Assembly: GCA_044226535.1 (NCBI GenBank) | Contig: JBGAGT010000002.1 | Span: forward strand, 248,001 to 312,000 | DNA length: 64,000 nucleotides | Direction: 5' to 3' | DNA from: VBCG01 sp044226535 | GTDB lineage: Bacteria; Pseudomonadota; Gammaproteobacteria; Burkholderiales; Casimicrobiaceae | Shown here: positions 46,068 through 56,103 of the stretch, in pieces | Position numbering within the stretch: position 1 is the stretch's first letter | How the letters are laid out: the number at the start of each line of letters is the position of its first letter | Program-made: the position numbers and the translations under genes | The notes under the pieces: generated by a model | What the model saw: only the letters and a program-made list of their open reading frames with translations | Databases searched by the model: none | Told to the model about the DNA's origin: nothing

Positions 46068-46160
46068 TGCACGCTCTGCAATGTGTCGCGGCGTTATCTC
46101 GGGCGACTGAGCGGCGCGGCTCGCTACCGACCCCGGTAGCCGATCGAGTGTTGCCACGCG

Positions 46161-46676
46161 CTAGTCCAAAGCTGCCGAGGCGAGAAGCCCATCGAGTTGC
46201 TCGAACGTCTCGTCGCTCCAACTGATGCTCTGGGAGGCGATGGCGTCGTCGAGGGCTTCCTTCGAGGGATAGCGTTCGCGAACGACGAGCTGCGTCTGTC
46301 CAGCTCGCTCCTCGAACGTGACCGTCGTGACCGGCCCGGTGCCTCCCGCTTCTTCGTTGGTCCAGACGAGGCGTGAAGGCGGCGTCACCTCGAGATACCG
46401 GCCGTGGAACGCCATCGGCTCCGGGGCGGAAGGGTGGCGGAACACGAGGCGGTAGCCGCCACCCACGCGAACGTCGAGTTCGCAGGAGAGCAGCTCCAGG
46501 CCCGACGACTTCGGGACCCACCAACGTTGGAACACCTCGGCTTCGGTCCACGCCCGGAACACGATGCCAGGCGGGGCGTCGATGGTGCGCGTGACGACGA
46601 GCTCCCGATCGGACGCACGCTCCACGGACATCCGATGCTTCACCTCTCCTGCCTGGTTGCTTCTTCCTGCGCTCAT
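46161..46676 (-). CDS. SRPBCC/AHSA1-family protein
   Basis: The 171-residue protein has the START-like AHSA1 fold: ELVVTRTIDAPPGIVFRAWTEAEVFQRWW at the front, GGGYRLVFRHP, and the C-terminal helix DETFEQLDGLLA. Such proteins bind small hydrophobic molecules in a cavity; no ligand is known here. The start overlaps the end of the ArsR-type regulator gene by 4 bases, a recurring pair in many bacteria, so the two are co-expressed from the palindromic promoter region at 47005-47030. Confidence 0.88.
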   Translation of the reverse strand: MSAGRSNQAGEVKHRMSVERASDRELVVTRTIDAPPGIVFRAWTEAEVFQRWWVPKSSGLELLSCELDVRVGGGYRLVFRHPSAPEPMAFHGRYLEVTPPSRLVWTNEEAGGTGPVTTVTFEERAGQTQLVVRERYPSKEALDDAIASQSISWSDETFEQLDGLLASAALD

Positions 46677-47017
46677 CGACGTTCCTTCCGCTTCAAGTCC
46701 TCGACAACCTCGTCCAATTGGTCGAACCGCGCGTGCCAGAGCTGGCGATAGCGCTCGATCCACAGCTCCTCTTCCTTCAGCCGGCGCGGCCCCAGCCGGC
46801 AGGTGCGCACGCGCCCGATCTTCTCGGTGGTGACGAGCCCGGCCCGCTCCAGCACGCCGATGTGCTTCTTCATGCCCGTGACGGTCATGTGGAACTTGTC
46901 GGCAAGGGCCGTAATCGAGGCGTCTGCGCTCCCGAGTTGTGCGAGGACGCCGCGCCGGGTGGCGTCCGAGAGGGCGGCGAAGGAAGCGTCGAGGCGGCCT
47001 TCCATATACTGAACCAT
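46673..47017 (-). CDS. ArsR-family winged-helix repressor
   Basis: The 114-residue protein (MVQYMEGRLDASFAALSDATRRGVLAQLG) has the ArsR fold with recognition helix around ALADKFHMTVTGMKKHIGVLERAGL and a wing at TTEKIGRVRTCRL. It lacks the metal-binding Cys pairs of arsenic or cadmium sensors and matches the group that regulates AHSA1-type genes. A longer open frame starts at TTG 47104, but the ATG at 47017 fits the family length and lies inside the 26-base palindrome expected of an autorepressor. Confidence 0.88.
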   Translation of the reverse strand: MVQYMEGRLDASFAALSDATRRGVLAQLGSADASITALADKFHMTVTGMKKHIGVLERAGLVTTEKIGRVRTCRLGPRRLKEEELWIERYRQLWHARFDQLDEVVEDLKRKERR

Positions 47018-47030
47018 GTGGTTCAGTATA
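47005..47030. promoter_or_regulatory. Palindromic operator over the arsR-type start codon
   Basis: Perfect 11-base arms (TATACTGAACC and its complement) flank a 4-base centre ATGT. The start codon of the repressor (47015-47017) lies inside it, so binding would block transcription and initiation together. The outer TATACT/AGTATA ends resemble -10 boxes. Confidence 0.75.
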
Positions 47031-47160
47031 GCAACCATTCGAGCGGTTTGCAAGAGCAGGGCGCGCGCGAGATCGAGCCACGCGCTGCAGCCTGTATTTC
47101 GCAATCCAACGACTTTGCGCTACGTTCTGCACTCCCCCGACTTCATGCCCGTCCCCGCCA

Positions 47161-47994
47161 ATGTCCACCTCCCCGATCGCCACCCGCTTCTCCATGCAAG
47201 GCCTGCGCGCGCTGGTCACCGGCGGCAGCGTCAGCATCGGCCGGGCGATCGTGCTCGCCTTTGCCGATGCGGGGGCCGATGTGGCGATACACCATGCGCA
47301 GGCGGCGGACGACGCTTTCGGCAAGCACGATGCTGCCGAGGGGACGGCCAACGAGGTGCGCGACCGCGGTCGCAAGGCGGTGACCATCGAAGCCGACTTC
47401 GCGAAGCCCGGCGAAGGTCGCCGCACGGTGGAGGAGGCCGCGAAGTCGCTGGGTGGCGTGGACGTGCTGGTGGTCTGCGCGTCGATCCAGTACCGCACGC
47501 CCTTCCTCGAGGTGACGCCCGAGCAGGTACAGCGCCAGGTGCAGATCAACTTCAACGCGACCATCGAGCTCTTGCAGGCTGCGCTCCCACCGATGAAGGC
47601 ACGCGGCTTCGGCCGGGTGGTGACCATCGGCAGCATCAACGAGACCACGCCGGAGGAGGCGCTGTCGGTGTATGCAGCGCTCAAGTCGGCGCAGCACAAC
47701 CTCGCGAACAACCTGGCGCGGAGCTACGCGCCCTTCGGCGTCACGGTCAACAACCTCTCGCCGGGCCTCATCGCGACCGAGCGCAACCGCTGGCGACGCG
47801 ACGATGCGGCGGCCTGGGCCGCGATCGAACGGAGCTCGAGCCCCATGGGGCGCGCCGGCACGCCGGACGAGATCGCCTCGGCGGCGCTGCTGTTGTGTTC
47901 CGCGGCGGGAAGCTTCATCACCGGCGCCGACCTGCAGGTCAACGGCGGCCGCCACCTGTACGACGGCAAGATCGGCGCATCGCCGGTAGCCTGA
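47161..47994 (+). CDS. Short-chain dehydrogenase/reductase of unknown substrate
   Basis: The 277-residue protein has the Rossmann motif VTGGSVSIGRAIVLAFADAG, the NAG-like position replaced by VVCASIQ, the catalytic Ser in GSINETTP and the Tyr/Lys pair in VYAALKSAQHNLA, and ends with LLCSAAGSFITGADLQVNGG. It is a classical SDR of the 3-oxoacyl-reductase-like type; the substrate is unknown. It is divergent from the ArsR/AHSA1 pair with 143 bases between. Confidence 0.9.
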   Translation: MSTSPIATRFSMQGLRALVTGGSVSIGRAIVLAFADAGADVAIHHAQAADDAFGKHDAAEGTANEVRDRGRKAVTIEADFAKPGEGRRTVEEAAKSLGGVDVLVVCASIQYRTPFLEVTPEQVQRQVQINFNATIELLQAALPPMKARGFGRVVTIGSINETTPEEALSVYAALKSAQHNLANNLARSYAPFGVTVNNLSPGLIATERNRWRRDDAAAWAAIERSSSPMGRAGTPDEIASAALLLCSAAGSFITGADLQVNGGRHLYDGKIGASPVA

Positions 47995-48034
47995 TGCAGC
48001 GCAGCGGGCTCCCTTTCGGGCTGCCGGCCCGCGG

Positions 48035-48397
48035 TCAGTCGCCAGCCTTGGACGGCGCGACCGGCTGGGGCGATCCCGGCTGCATGCTTCCCGGCGTCCC
48101 GTCGCCCCCCGTCTTCTGCGGGGTCTCGGGCGTCGCGCCGGGCGTGGGCCTCGGGAAGTTCTCGCCGGAGTCCGTGGTGTTGCCCCCCGCCGTCGAACCG
48201 GAGGCGCTGCCCGATTCGTTGGCGCCGGTGGTCATCGAGGCCTTTGGCGTGTCGGACCCGGTGGGGGAGATCGTCGCCGCGCCGGATGGCGGGGCGCTCG
48301 TGGATGACGGAGCAGGGGGCTCGGACTGCTTGCACGCGACGCCGGCGACAAGAATCGCCATCGCGGCGGCGGTGCAGCTGAGGCGCCAGGTCGACAT
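48035..48397 (-). CDS. Low-complexity predicted lipoprotein
   Basis: The 120-residue protein starts at 48397 after a GAGGGAAAC Shine-Dalgarno. It has a lipoprotein signal (LSCTAAAMAILVAGVACKQ; lipobox VAGVAC) and a mature part made almost wholly of Ser, Thr, Pro, Gly and Ala with no fold evident. It may act as a flexible envelope spacer. No relatives are recognised; the composition could also reflect relaxed selection. Confidence 0.65.
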   Translation of the reverse strand: MSTWRLSCTAAAMAILVAGVACKQSEPPAPSSTSAPPSGAATISPTGSDTPKASMTTGANESGSASGSTAGGNTTDSGENFPRPTPGATPETPQKTGGDGTPGSMQPGSPQPVAPSKAGD

Positions 48398-48528
48398 GGT
48401 GTTTCCCTCGCTGAATGTTTGGGCAGCATCGCAGGCGCCATGCCGCAGCGGCATCGGCTGCCGCCGCGTTCGGCTGTGGGACAGACGCCGAGGCGCGAAG
48501 CCGCGCACGGCCACGGTAACCGCCTCGA

Positions 48529-49101
48529 TCAGAACAGCGCGCGCCCGCTGGCCAGCGTCACCACGCCCAGCGCCGCGAAGAACAGCGCGGCGATGCTGCG
48601 CACCACGCGCAGCGACACCTTCTTCGCGGCGACGTCGCCGAGCAGCACTGCGGGCACGTCGGCGATGAGCATGCCGAGCGTCGTGCCGAGCACCACCGGC
48701 ACGATGACGTCGAAGCGCGCGGCGAGCGCGGCCGTGGCGATCTGCGTCTTGTCGCCCATCTCGGCGAGGAAGAATGCGATGGTGGTGGTGCCGTAGACGC
48801 CGAGCTTCGAATGGGGCTCCAACGCGCCGTCGTCGGCCTTGTCGGGGACCAGCACCCAGGCGGCCATGGCGATGAAGCCCAAGCCGATCACCCAGCGCAT
48901 GACGTCGGGGCCGAGCGTCTTGGCGATCCACGCGCCGAGGAGCCCGGCGAGGGCGTGGTTCACCAGCGTGGCGGTGAGGATGCCGAGGATGATGGGCAGC
49001 GGGCGCTTGAAGCGCGCGGCGAGCAACAGCGCCAGCAATTGCGTCTTGTCGCCGATCTCGCCCAGGGCGACGATGCCGGTCGATACGAGGAAAGCTTCCA
49101 A
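48529..49101 (-). CDS. TMEM165/GDT1-family manganese exporter
   Basis: The 190-residue inner-membrane protein has six helices in two repeats, each with the family motif Glu-x-Gly-Asp-Lys-Thr: GEIGDKTQLLALLLA near residue 14 and AEMGDKTQIATAALA near residue 113. Bacterial members (MneA-like) export Mn(II). The leader carries a yybP-ykoY riboswitch, which turns on expression when Mn is high and strongly supports this role. Confidence 0.92.
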   Translation of the reverse strand: MEAFLVSTGIVALGEIGDKTQLLALLLAARFKRPLPIILGILTATLVNHALAGLLGAWIAKTLGPDVMRWVIGLGFIAMAAWVLVPDKADDGALEPHSKLGVYGTTTIAFFLAEMGDKTQIATAALAARFDVIVPVVLGTTLGMLIADVPAVLLGDVAAKKVSLRVVRSIAALFFAALGVVTLASGRALF

Positions 49102-49171
49102 CGGGGGACACTCCGGGGCCAGCGTTCACCATGCGGGCACGTGTCCCAGGCCCGAGGCAGGACAGTGCCCG

Positions 49172-49270
49172 ATGGTCTCGCCAAACCGAGGTCGCCCTTG
49201 CCATGGCCTCGCGGCCAAGCGTGTTGACGAAGGGCCCCTGCAGGCGCAGGGCGGCTACTCCCCAAAGAGT
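49172..49270 (-). ncRNA. yybP-ykoY manganese riboswitch
   Basis: Read on the minus strand the leader contains the conserved elements in order: CTTTGGGGAGTAGCCGCC (49250-49267), GTCAACAC (49219-49227), paired GC-rich arms, and GGCGAGACC (49174-49182). The GGGGAGUAG and CAACA loops are those that form the Mn(II) site. A TAGAAT -10 box lies directly upstream (49277-49282). The gene downstream encodes a manganese exporter, as expected for this class. Confidence 0.88.
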
Positions 49271-49297
49271 GCGCGCATTCTACCAGACGCCGGGAGC

Positions 49298-49351
49298 CGT
49301 CATTCCCGCGCAGGCGGGCATCCATGCATCCCCGCTTGCGCGGGGATGACG
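49298..49351. repeat. Pair of REP-like palindromes
   Basis: A CGTCATTCCCGCG-type copy (49298-49318, right arm imperfect) and an oppositely oriented copy with perfect ATCCCCGC/GCGGGGAT arms (49328-49347) stand 10 bases apart, like a bacterial interspersed mosaic element. The pair lies upstream of the riboswitch promoter and downstream of the response regulator. Confidence 0.8.
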
Positions 49352-49383
49352 GGCCTGCGCCTCGCCGCGGGCCTGCGCCTCCC

Positions 49384-50031
49384 TCAGGGCTCGCTGCGCG
49401 ACACGATGCCGTTGCGCTCGGCGATGCGAAGCATCTGCAGCGTGCTCGCGGCGCCGAGCTTCTTGCGGATCGCGGTCTGGTAGTTGGCGATGGTCTTGTA
49501 GTTGAGGCAGAGGCGCTCGGCGATCGCCGGCAGCGATTCGCCCTGCGCGAGCAGCCGCAGCACCTCGAACTCGCGCGCCGACAGCGACGACATGGCGTCG
49601 TCGCGCTGCGTGACCTTGTGCACGGCGAGGAGCTGCGCGACGTCGGGGCTCAGGAACACCTCGCCGCGCGCGACCGCCTCGATCGCCTGCACCAGCACGT
49701 CGGGTGCGCTGGCCTTGGTGATGTAGCCGCGCGCGCCTGCGGCGAACGCGCGCTCGGGAAAGATCGGCTCGTCGTGGATGCTGAACACCAGCACCTTGGC
49801 GGAGGCGTCGCGGTGCAGGATCCGCCGCGCCGCCTCGATGCCGCTGGTGTCGGGGAGCGAGATGTCCATCACCACCACGTCGGGTGAGTGGCTCACGAAA
49901 GCCTGGTAGGCCTCGCCCGCGCTCGAGGCCTCCGCGACGATGGTGATGCTGGGGGTTCGCTCGAGCAGGCGCCGGTAGCCTTCGCGGACGATGGCGTGGT
50001 CGTCGACGATGAGGACGCCGATGGGCTTCAT
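49384..50031 (-). CDS. NarL/LuxR-family response regulator
   Basis: The 215-residue protein has a receiver domain (acidic pocket VDDH near residues 9-12, phosphoacceptor Asp56 in VVVMDISLPD, Lys in GYITKA) and a C-terminal LuxR-type HTH (SAREFEVLRLLAQGESLPAIAERLCLNYKTIANY). It is encoded with its kinase (4-base overlap) and probably regulates the divergent TonB receptor or unlinked genes. The HTH carries the usual conserved residues. Confidence 0.93.
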   Translation of the reverse strand: MKPIGVLIVDDHAIVREGYRRLLERTPSITIVAEASSAGEAYQAFVSHSPDVVVMDISLPDTSGIEAARRILHRDASAKVLVFSIHDEPIFPERAFAAGARGYITKASAPDVLVQAIEAVARGEVFLSPDVAQLLAVHKVTQRDDAMSSLSAREFEVLRLLAQGESLPAIAERLCLNYKTIANYQTAIRKKLGAASTLQMLRIAERNGIVSRSEP

Positions 50032-51074
50032 GCGGTCTCCGGGAGACGATGGGTAACGGGCAGGACGGCACGCACGCGGAAGCCCTGGGGCGCCAGGCTG
50101 CGCGCCTCGAAGCGGCCCGACAGCGCCTCGACGCGCTCACGCATGCCGACGAGGCCGAGCCCGCCTTCGGCGGTGCCGGCCGCGGTTGTGCTGACGCCGC
50201 CGCGCATCGCCGGCGGCGAGGCGAGGGTCGCTGCGCGCGCGCGCGGCGCGGCGCCGTCGTTGTCGATGGCGAGGTCCACCGCGGCGCCGTGGTCGCCGTC
50301 TCGCACCCGCGCGAGGCGGATGCGCACGTTGCGCGCATCGGCGTGCCTCGCGACGTTGGTCAGGCTTTCCTGGACGATGCGGTACACGGCGATGTTGACG
50401 GGCTCGTCCAGCGAATCGAGCTCGCCGTCGATCGAGAGCTCGATGGAAACGCCGGCGAGGCGGCGGCGCCAGCCGTCGACGCAGCTTTCGATCGCGCCGG
50501 CGAGCCCGAACTCGTCGAGGCCCGGGGGACGCAAGCGCCGGACCAGGTCGCGCACGCTGCCGTCGACGTCGTCGACCACGGCGACGATGGCGGCGGCGCT
50601 GTCGCGAAGCGCCTCCTGCCCGGGCGCGAGGCCTGCGAGGATGCACTTGGCGTCGACCTTGATGGCGTTGAGCGACTGCCCGAGGCCGTCGTGCAGCTCG
50701 CGCGCGATGTGGCGCCGCTCGTCCTCCTGCACCTGCGAGTTGGCGCGCGCGAGGCGCTGGTTCTCCGCGAGCGCCGCGGCCAGCCGCTGCTCGGCTTCCT
50801 GGCGCCGCAGCAGTGCGAGCCGCGCCGCCGAGGCGCGACGCCATGCGATGAACGCGAGCCCGATCGCGAGGACCAGCAGCACGCCGGGCAGCTCGTCGAT
50901 CTGGTAGCGCTCGCGGTCACCGGTCCAGTGCGCGAAGCGTTCGCCGAAGTCGCCGTACATGCTCACCGCCGCGAACACCGCGACGATGCCCAGCAGCCAC
51001 CTGACGTCGCGCTTCACGCCCGGCGAAGGGGCGTCGGCGGGCTCGTGGGTGGAGGAAGGCTGCAGCGTGTCCAT
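50028..51074 (-). CDS. Sensor histidine kinase, NarX/DesK type
   Basis: The 348-residue protein has two transmembrane helices (about residues 24-41 and 62-79) around a periplasmic loop of only about 20 residues, a coiled-coil linker and a HisKA_3 domain with the phosphoacceptor His128 in RHIARELHDGLGQS. The ATPase domain follows, with Asn in IDNDG and GLGLVGMRERVEAL. The small loop suggests sensing in the membrane or through a partner. The start MDTLQPSS was chosen among several; an upstream extension of about 35 residues is possible. Confidence 0.9.
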   Translation of the reverse strand: MDTLQPSSTHEPADAPSPGVKRDVRWLLGIVAVFAAVSMYGDFGERFAHWTGDRERYQIDELPGVLLVLAIGLAFIAWRRASAARLALLRRQEAEQRLAAALAENQRLARANSQVQEDERRHIARELHDGLGQSLNAIKVDAKCILAGLAPGQEALRDSAAAIVAVVDDVDGSVRDLVRRLRPPGLDEFGLAGAIESCVDGWRRRLAGVSIELSIDGELDSLDEPVNIAVYRIVQESLTNVARHADARNVRIRLARVRDGDHGAAVDLAIDNDGAAPRARAATLASPPAMRGGVSTTAAGTAEGGLGLVGMRERVEALSGRFEARSLAPQGFRVRAVLPVTHRLPETA

Positions 51075-51191
51075 CGCGAAAATGCTCCGGTCGATCGCGG
51101 CGGTGCGCAGTTTCGAGCGGCGGGAAATCTTCCCGCAATCCTCGGGAATCGCGCTCACCCGCGGCGGGATGCCCGATGACATTATCACGGC

Positions 51192-53603
51192 GTGGCGAAG
51201 CCGACGGCACGAGTGATGGCGAGCACGGCGGCGACCGCGACCGCAGCGCGCAGGCGAGCGATCGTGCTGGCCATCGTCGCGGCAGGCATCGCGCTGGGTC
51301 CACGCGCCGCCGGCGCCGCCGAGGGCGACCCCGATGCACGCTCGCTGCCGCCCATCTCGGTGGTGGGCCAGGCGCCCTTGCCCGGCATCGGCGTCGACCG
51401 CGACAGCCTCCCCTACACCGTGCAGACGGCGCACGGCAGCGAGCTCTCCGGCAGCGCCAACGGCTCGCTGGTCGAGCTGCTGCTGGGGCGCATGAGCGGC
51501 GTCAACGTCTCGGACGTCCAGGGCAGCCCCTTCCAGCGCGACCTGAGCTACCGCGGCTATTCGGCGTCCTCGCTGATCGGCGCGGCACAGGGCATCTCGG
51601 TGTTCCTCGACGGCGTGCGCTTCAACGCGCCTTTCGGCGACGTGGTGAGCTGGGACCTCGTGCCCGAGTTCGCCTTGCGCGACATCACGCTGGTCGGTGG
51701 CGCGAACCCGGTGTACGGCCTCAACTCGCTCGGCGGCGCGCTCGCGCTGACCACGCGATCGGGCCTCGACTCGCCGGGCTTCGACGCCGACCTTCGCGTC
51801 GGCCGCTTCGGCCGCAAGCGCGCCGACCTCGCCTGGGGCGGCAGCGACGACGCGGGCAACCACGCCTTCGTCGCCGGCACGTACTTCGACGAGGACGGCT
51901 GGCGCGACCATTCGCAGGGGCATCTGGGCAACCTCTTCGCCAAGGTCGGGCGCAACTCGGGCAGCGATTCCATCGAGGCGACGCTGCTCTACGGCACCAG
52001 CCGCCTGACCGGCAACGGCCTCGTGCCCGACCTCGACTACGCCGACGACGGCGCGGTGGCGGCGATGGGCAAGGACCGGCGCAGCGCCGTCTACACCTGG
52101 CCCGACCGCACGCGCAACACGCTGTGGCAGGGCGCGGTCAACGCACGGCACGCCTTCACGCCCGACATCGCCCTCGACGGCATGCTGTTCGCGCGTTACG
52201 CCAGGCGCGACACCGTCAACGGCGACGTCGCCGAGGACTACGAGGCGTACGTCGATGCTTGCGGCGCGGGCTTCGACGACGACGGCAACCCCCTGTCCGA
52301 CGATTGCCCGGTGACGCGCGACGAGGGCGCCGCGATCCCGCCCGCGGTGCTCAACACCACCAGCACCCGCGAGCATTCCTGGGGCGGCACGCTGGCGCTC
52401 TCGGGCAGCACGGGCGCGCATCGATGGACCACCGGACTCGACTACGTGCACGCCAGCGTCAGCTACGACCAGTACCAGCAGGAAGCGAGCTTCGACGAGA
52501 GCCGCGGCGTGCAGGCGCTGCCCGGCGCGCCGGTGGACTTCTTCTCGGGCGTCGACGGGGGCTCGCGCACCTGGGGCCTGTACGCCACCGACACCTTCGA
52601 GGTCGTGCCGCGCACCTTCCTCACCGGCGCGCTGCGCTACAACCACGCGCGCGTCGACAGCGAGCTTTCGGTCGGCGACGACGGTGCCCAGCCGCGCAAC
52701 ACCTTCAACTACAGCAAGCTCAACCCGGCGCTGGGCATCGTGCACCAGTTCGGTAGCGGCCTTTCGCTCTACGGCAACGCCTCGCAGGGCAACCGCGTGC
52801 CCACGGTCATCGAGCTCGGTTGCGCAGACCCGGCGGCGCCCTGCCGCCTGCCCGCGGGGCTGCAATCGGACCCGCCGCTCGACCAGGTGGTGACGCGGAG
52901 CTACGAGGTCGGCGCACGCTGGCGCGGGGGCGCGACGTCGGCGACGCTCGCCGTGTACCGCAACGACAACCGCGACGACATCCTGTTCCTGCGCGCACCC
53001 GACACCCAGCAGGGCTACTTCGCCAACTTCCCGCGCACCCGCAACCAGGGCGTCGACGCCTCGCTCGACACCGCCCTGGGCGCGTTCAGCGTCGGGCTGC
53101 GCTACAGCTTCCTGCAGGCGACCTACCAGGCGGAAGGCGTGTTGGCCTCGGGCGAGCGCACCATCGACGTCCACCCGGGTATGCGCATCGCCGGCCTGCC
53201 GCGCCACACGTTCAAGCTCACCGCCGACTGGAAGCCCGTCGCGCCCTTGCTGGTCGGCATCGACATGGTGGCGGTATCGCGCGTCGTCACGGCAGGCAAC
53301 GAGGACGGCCTCGTCGCGGACCCGGGCGATGAGGGCGCCACGCCGGTCGATGCGCATGTGGCGGGCCACGCCGTCTTCAACCTGCGCGGCTCCTGGCACG
53401 TCGACCGCCACCTCGCGTTCTACGGGGGCGTCGCCAACCTCTTCGACACGCGTTACGCGAACTACGCGGCGATCGGCGACGACCTCTTCCCCGGCGGGAT
53501 GCTGGTCGCGCCGCACGTCGAGCCCGGCGAGGCGCCACCCGCGCGCTTCGTCGCGCCCGGCGCCCCGCGCGCCTGGTACGCGGGACTGCGCTACACGTAC
53601 TGA
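51192..53603 (+). CDS. TonB-dependent outer membrane receptor
   Basis: The 803-residue protein starts at GTG 51192, has a signal peptide (AIVLAIVAAGIALGPRAAGAAE), a plug domain (VELLLGRMSGVNVSDVQGS, SYRGYSASSL, VYGLNSLGGALALTTR) and a 22-strand barrel ending in the aromatic WYAGLRYTY. The TonB box is probably PPISVVGQ. An extracellular loop has the sequence DACGAGFDDDGNPLSDDC, a possible disulfide and metal site. Ligand unknown; the adjacent two-component system on the other strand, 117 bases away, may control it. Confidence 0.93.
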   Translation: MAKPTARVMASTAATATAARRRAIVLAIVAAGIALGPRAAGAAEGDPDARSLPPISVVGQAPLPGIGVDRDSLPYTVQTAHGSELSGSANGSLVELLLGRMSGVNVSDVQGSPFQRDLSYRGYSASSLIGAAQGISVFLDGVRFNAPFGDVVSWDLVPEFALRDITLVGGANPVYGLNSLGGALALTTRSGLDSPGFDADLRVGRFGRKRADLAWGGSDDAGNHAFVAGTYFDEDGWRDHSQGHLGNLFAKVGRNSGSDSIEATLLYGTSRLTGNGLVPDLDYADDGAVAAMGKDRRSAVYTWPDRTRNTLWQGAVNARHAFTPDIALDGMLFARYARRDTVNGDVAEDYEAYVDACGAGFDDDGNPLSDDCPVTRDEGAAIPPAVLNTTSTREHSWGGTLALSGSTGAHRWTTGLDYVHASVSYDQYQQEASFDESRGVQALPGAPVDFFSGVDGGSRTWGLYATDTFEVVPRTFLTGALRYNHARVDSELSVGDDGAQPRNTFNYSKLNPALGIVHQFGSGLSLYGNASQGNRVPTVIELGCADPAAPCRLPAGLQSDPPLDQVVTRSYEVGARWRGGATSATLAVYRNDNRDDILFLRAPDTQQGYFANFPRTRNQGVDASLDTALGAFSVGLRYSFLQATYQAEGVLASGERTIDVHPGMRIAGLPRHTFKLTADWKPVAPLLVGIDMVAVSRVVTAGNEDGLVADPGDEGATPVDAHVAGHAVFNLRGSWHVDRHLAFYGGVANLFDTRYANYAAIGDDLFPGGMLVAPHVEPGEAPPARFVAPGAPRAWYAGLRYTY

Positions 53604-53647
53604 AGGGTGCGTCGTGGGGTGCGTGCAGGGCGCGCGCAGCGGGGACC

Positions 53648-53872
53648 TCAGTCCTCGTTCTTCAGCGCGCCCCGCAGGTTCATCAGCGCGAGCCCTGCCT
53701 GCAGCACGACCAATCCCCAGGCGCGCGCGGGCCAGGCCCAGGCGATCCACAGCACGTTGCTGAGCAGGAACAGCGCGAAGCCGGCAAGGCGCCGCGTGCG
53801 CTGGCGCGAGCCGACCAGCCAGGTCGACACCAGCGTCACCGCCATCGCGGGCCATTGCAGCCAGTCGAGCAT
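53648..53872 (-). CDS. Small membrane protein with two or three helices
   Basis: The 74-residue protein (MLDWLQWPAMAVTLVSTWLV...) has transmembrane helices at about residues 5-20, 28-46 and 49-64. The spacing of Trp and Asn (LFLLSNVLWIAWAW) recalls small PnuC-like or YgjV-like proteins, but the match is too short for a name. It lies between the TonB receptor and an M20 peptidase on the opposite strand. Function unknown. Confidence 0.6.
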   Translation of the reverse strand: MLDWLQWPAMAVTLVSTWLVGSRQRTRRLAGFALFLLSNVLWIAWAWPARAWGLVVLQAGLALMNLRGALKNED

Positions 53873-53955
53873 GCAGCGACCCTAGCGCCGCCGCAGGCAA
53901 GGCGGCGTCGGTGGCCCACGGATTGGCGCGTCGGACGCCGCCGCGGCGTGCCGCG

Positions 53956-53961
53956 TAGAAT
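53956..53961 (+). promoter_or_regulatory. Candidate -10 box of the M20 peptidase gene
   Basis: TAGAAT lies 64 bases before the start at 54026; no good -35 is visible. Confidence 0.35.
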
Positions 53962-54025
53962 CACGCCCCAACAAGGCGCCTCCCTGCGATGCCGAGGACC
54001 GGCGCGAAAGCCCACGGAAGACTCC

Positions 54026-55441
<1,416 letters not shown>

Positions 55442-55462
55442 TCCAACCCGAGGAGAACTTCG

Positions 55463-56017
55463 ATGCTCACGTTCCTGTCGCGCAACTGGTGGGTTTTGGT
55501 GGTCCGTGGCCTGGCCGCGATCGCGTTCGGGGTCCTGACCTTCATCAATCCCAAGCTGTCGCTGGCCGCGCTGGTGCTGGTCTGGGGCGCCTATGCCTTC
55601 GTCGACGGCGTGTTCTCCATCGCCGCGTCGTTCAAGGGGCCCAACGCCTCGGGCTTCCCCTGGTCGATGTTCCTGATGGGCGTGGTGGGCGTCATCGCGG
55701 GGATCTACACCTTCCTGGCACCCGGCATCACCGCACTGGCGCTGCTCTACGTGATCGCGATCTTCGCCATCTTCCGCGGCGTCACCGAGATCTCGGCGGC
55801 GATCCGCCTGCGCAAGGAGATCGACAACGAGTGGCTGCTGATCCTCGCCGGCCTCATCTCGCTGGCGTTCGGCGCCTTCCTGATCCTCAACCCGGGCACG
55901 GGCGCGCTGGCGCTGATCCTCTACATCGGTGCCATGGCCATCGTGGTCGGCGTGATCGAGCTGATGCTCGGCTTCAAGCTCAAGGGTCGCGCTGGACGCA
56001 CTGCGACGCCCGCCTGA
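55463..56017 (+). CDS. HdeD-like membrane protein
   Basis: The 184-residue protein begins RNWWVLVVRGLAAIAFGVLTF and has six hydrophobic helices in three repeated pairs, as in HdeD of the E. coli acid-resistance island (DUF308). Its biochemical role is unknown. It follows the M20 gene after 21 bases, with an AGGAGAA Shine-Dalgarno. Directly after it the REP-rich region begins. Confidence 0.88.
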   Translation: MLTFLSRNWWVLVVRGLAAIAFGVLTFINPKLSLAALVLVWGAYAFVDGVFSIAASFKGPNASGFPWSMFLMGVVGVIAGIYTFLAPGITALALLYVIAIFAIFRGVTEISAAIRLRKEIDNEWLLILAGLISLAFGAFLILNPGTGALALILYIGAMAIVVGVIELMLGFKLKGRAGRTATPA

Positions 56018-56037
56018 ACTCATCGCGACGCGCGCAT

Positions 56038-56060
56038 GTCATCCCCGCGAAAGCGGGGAC
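56038..56060. repeat. REP-like palindrome after the HdeD-like gene
   Basis: Perfect GTCCCCGC/GCGGGGAC-type arms with a GAAA loop (GTCATCCCCGC, GAAA, GCGGGGAC) lie 20 bases after the stop codon, where they may act as a transcription or decay stop. Confidence 0.8.
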
Positions 56061-56103
56061 GCGTAGTGCCGTTGGCTCTGTCACGGCGGCATCGGGCAAT
56101 CGC

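Noticed and set aside
50028..53900. 1290-codon minus-strand open frame covering the TonB receptor
   Set aside because: Only its last third is real (the histidine kinase from 51074). The rest is antisense composition of the receptor gene.
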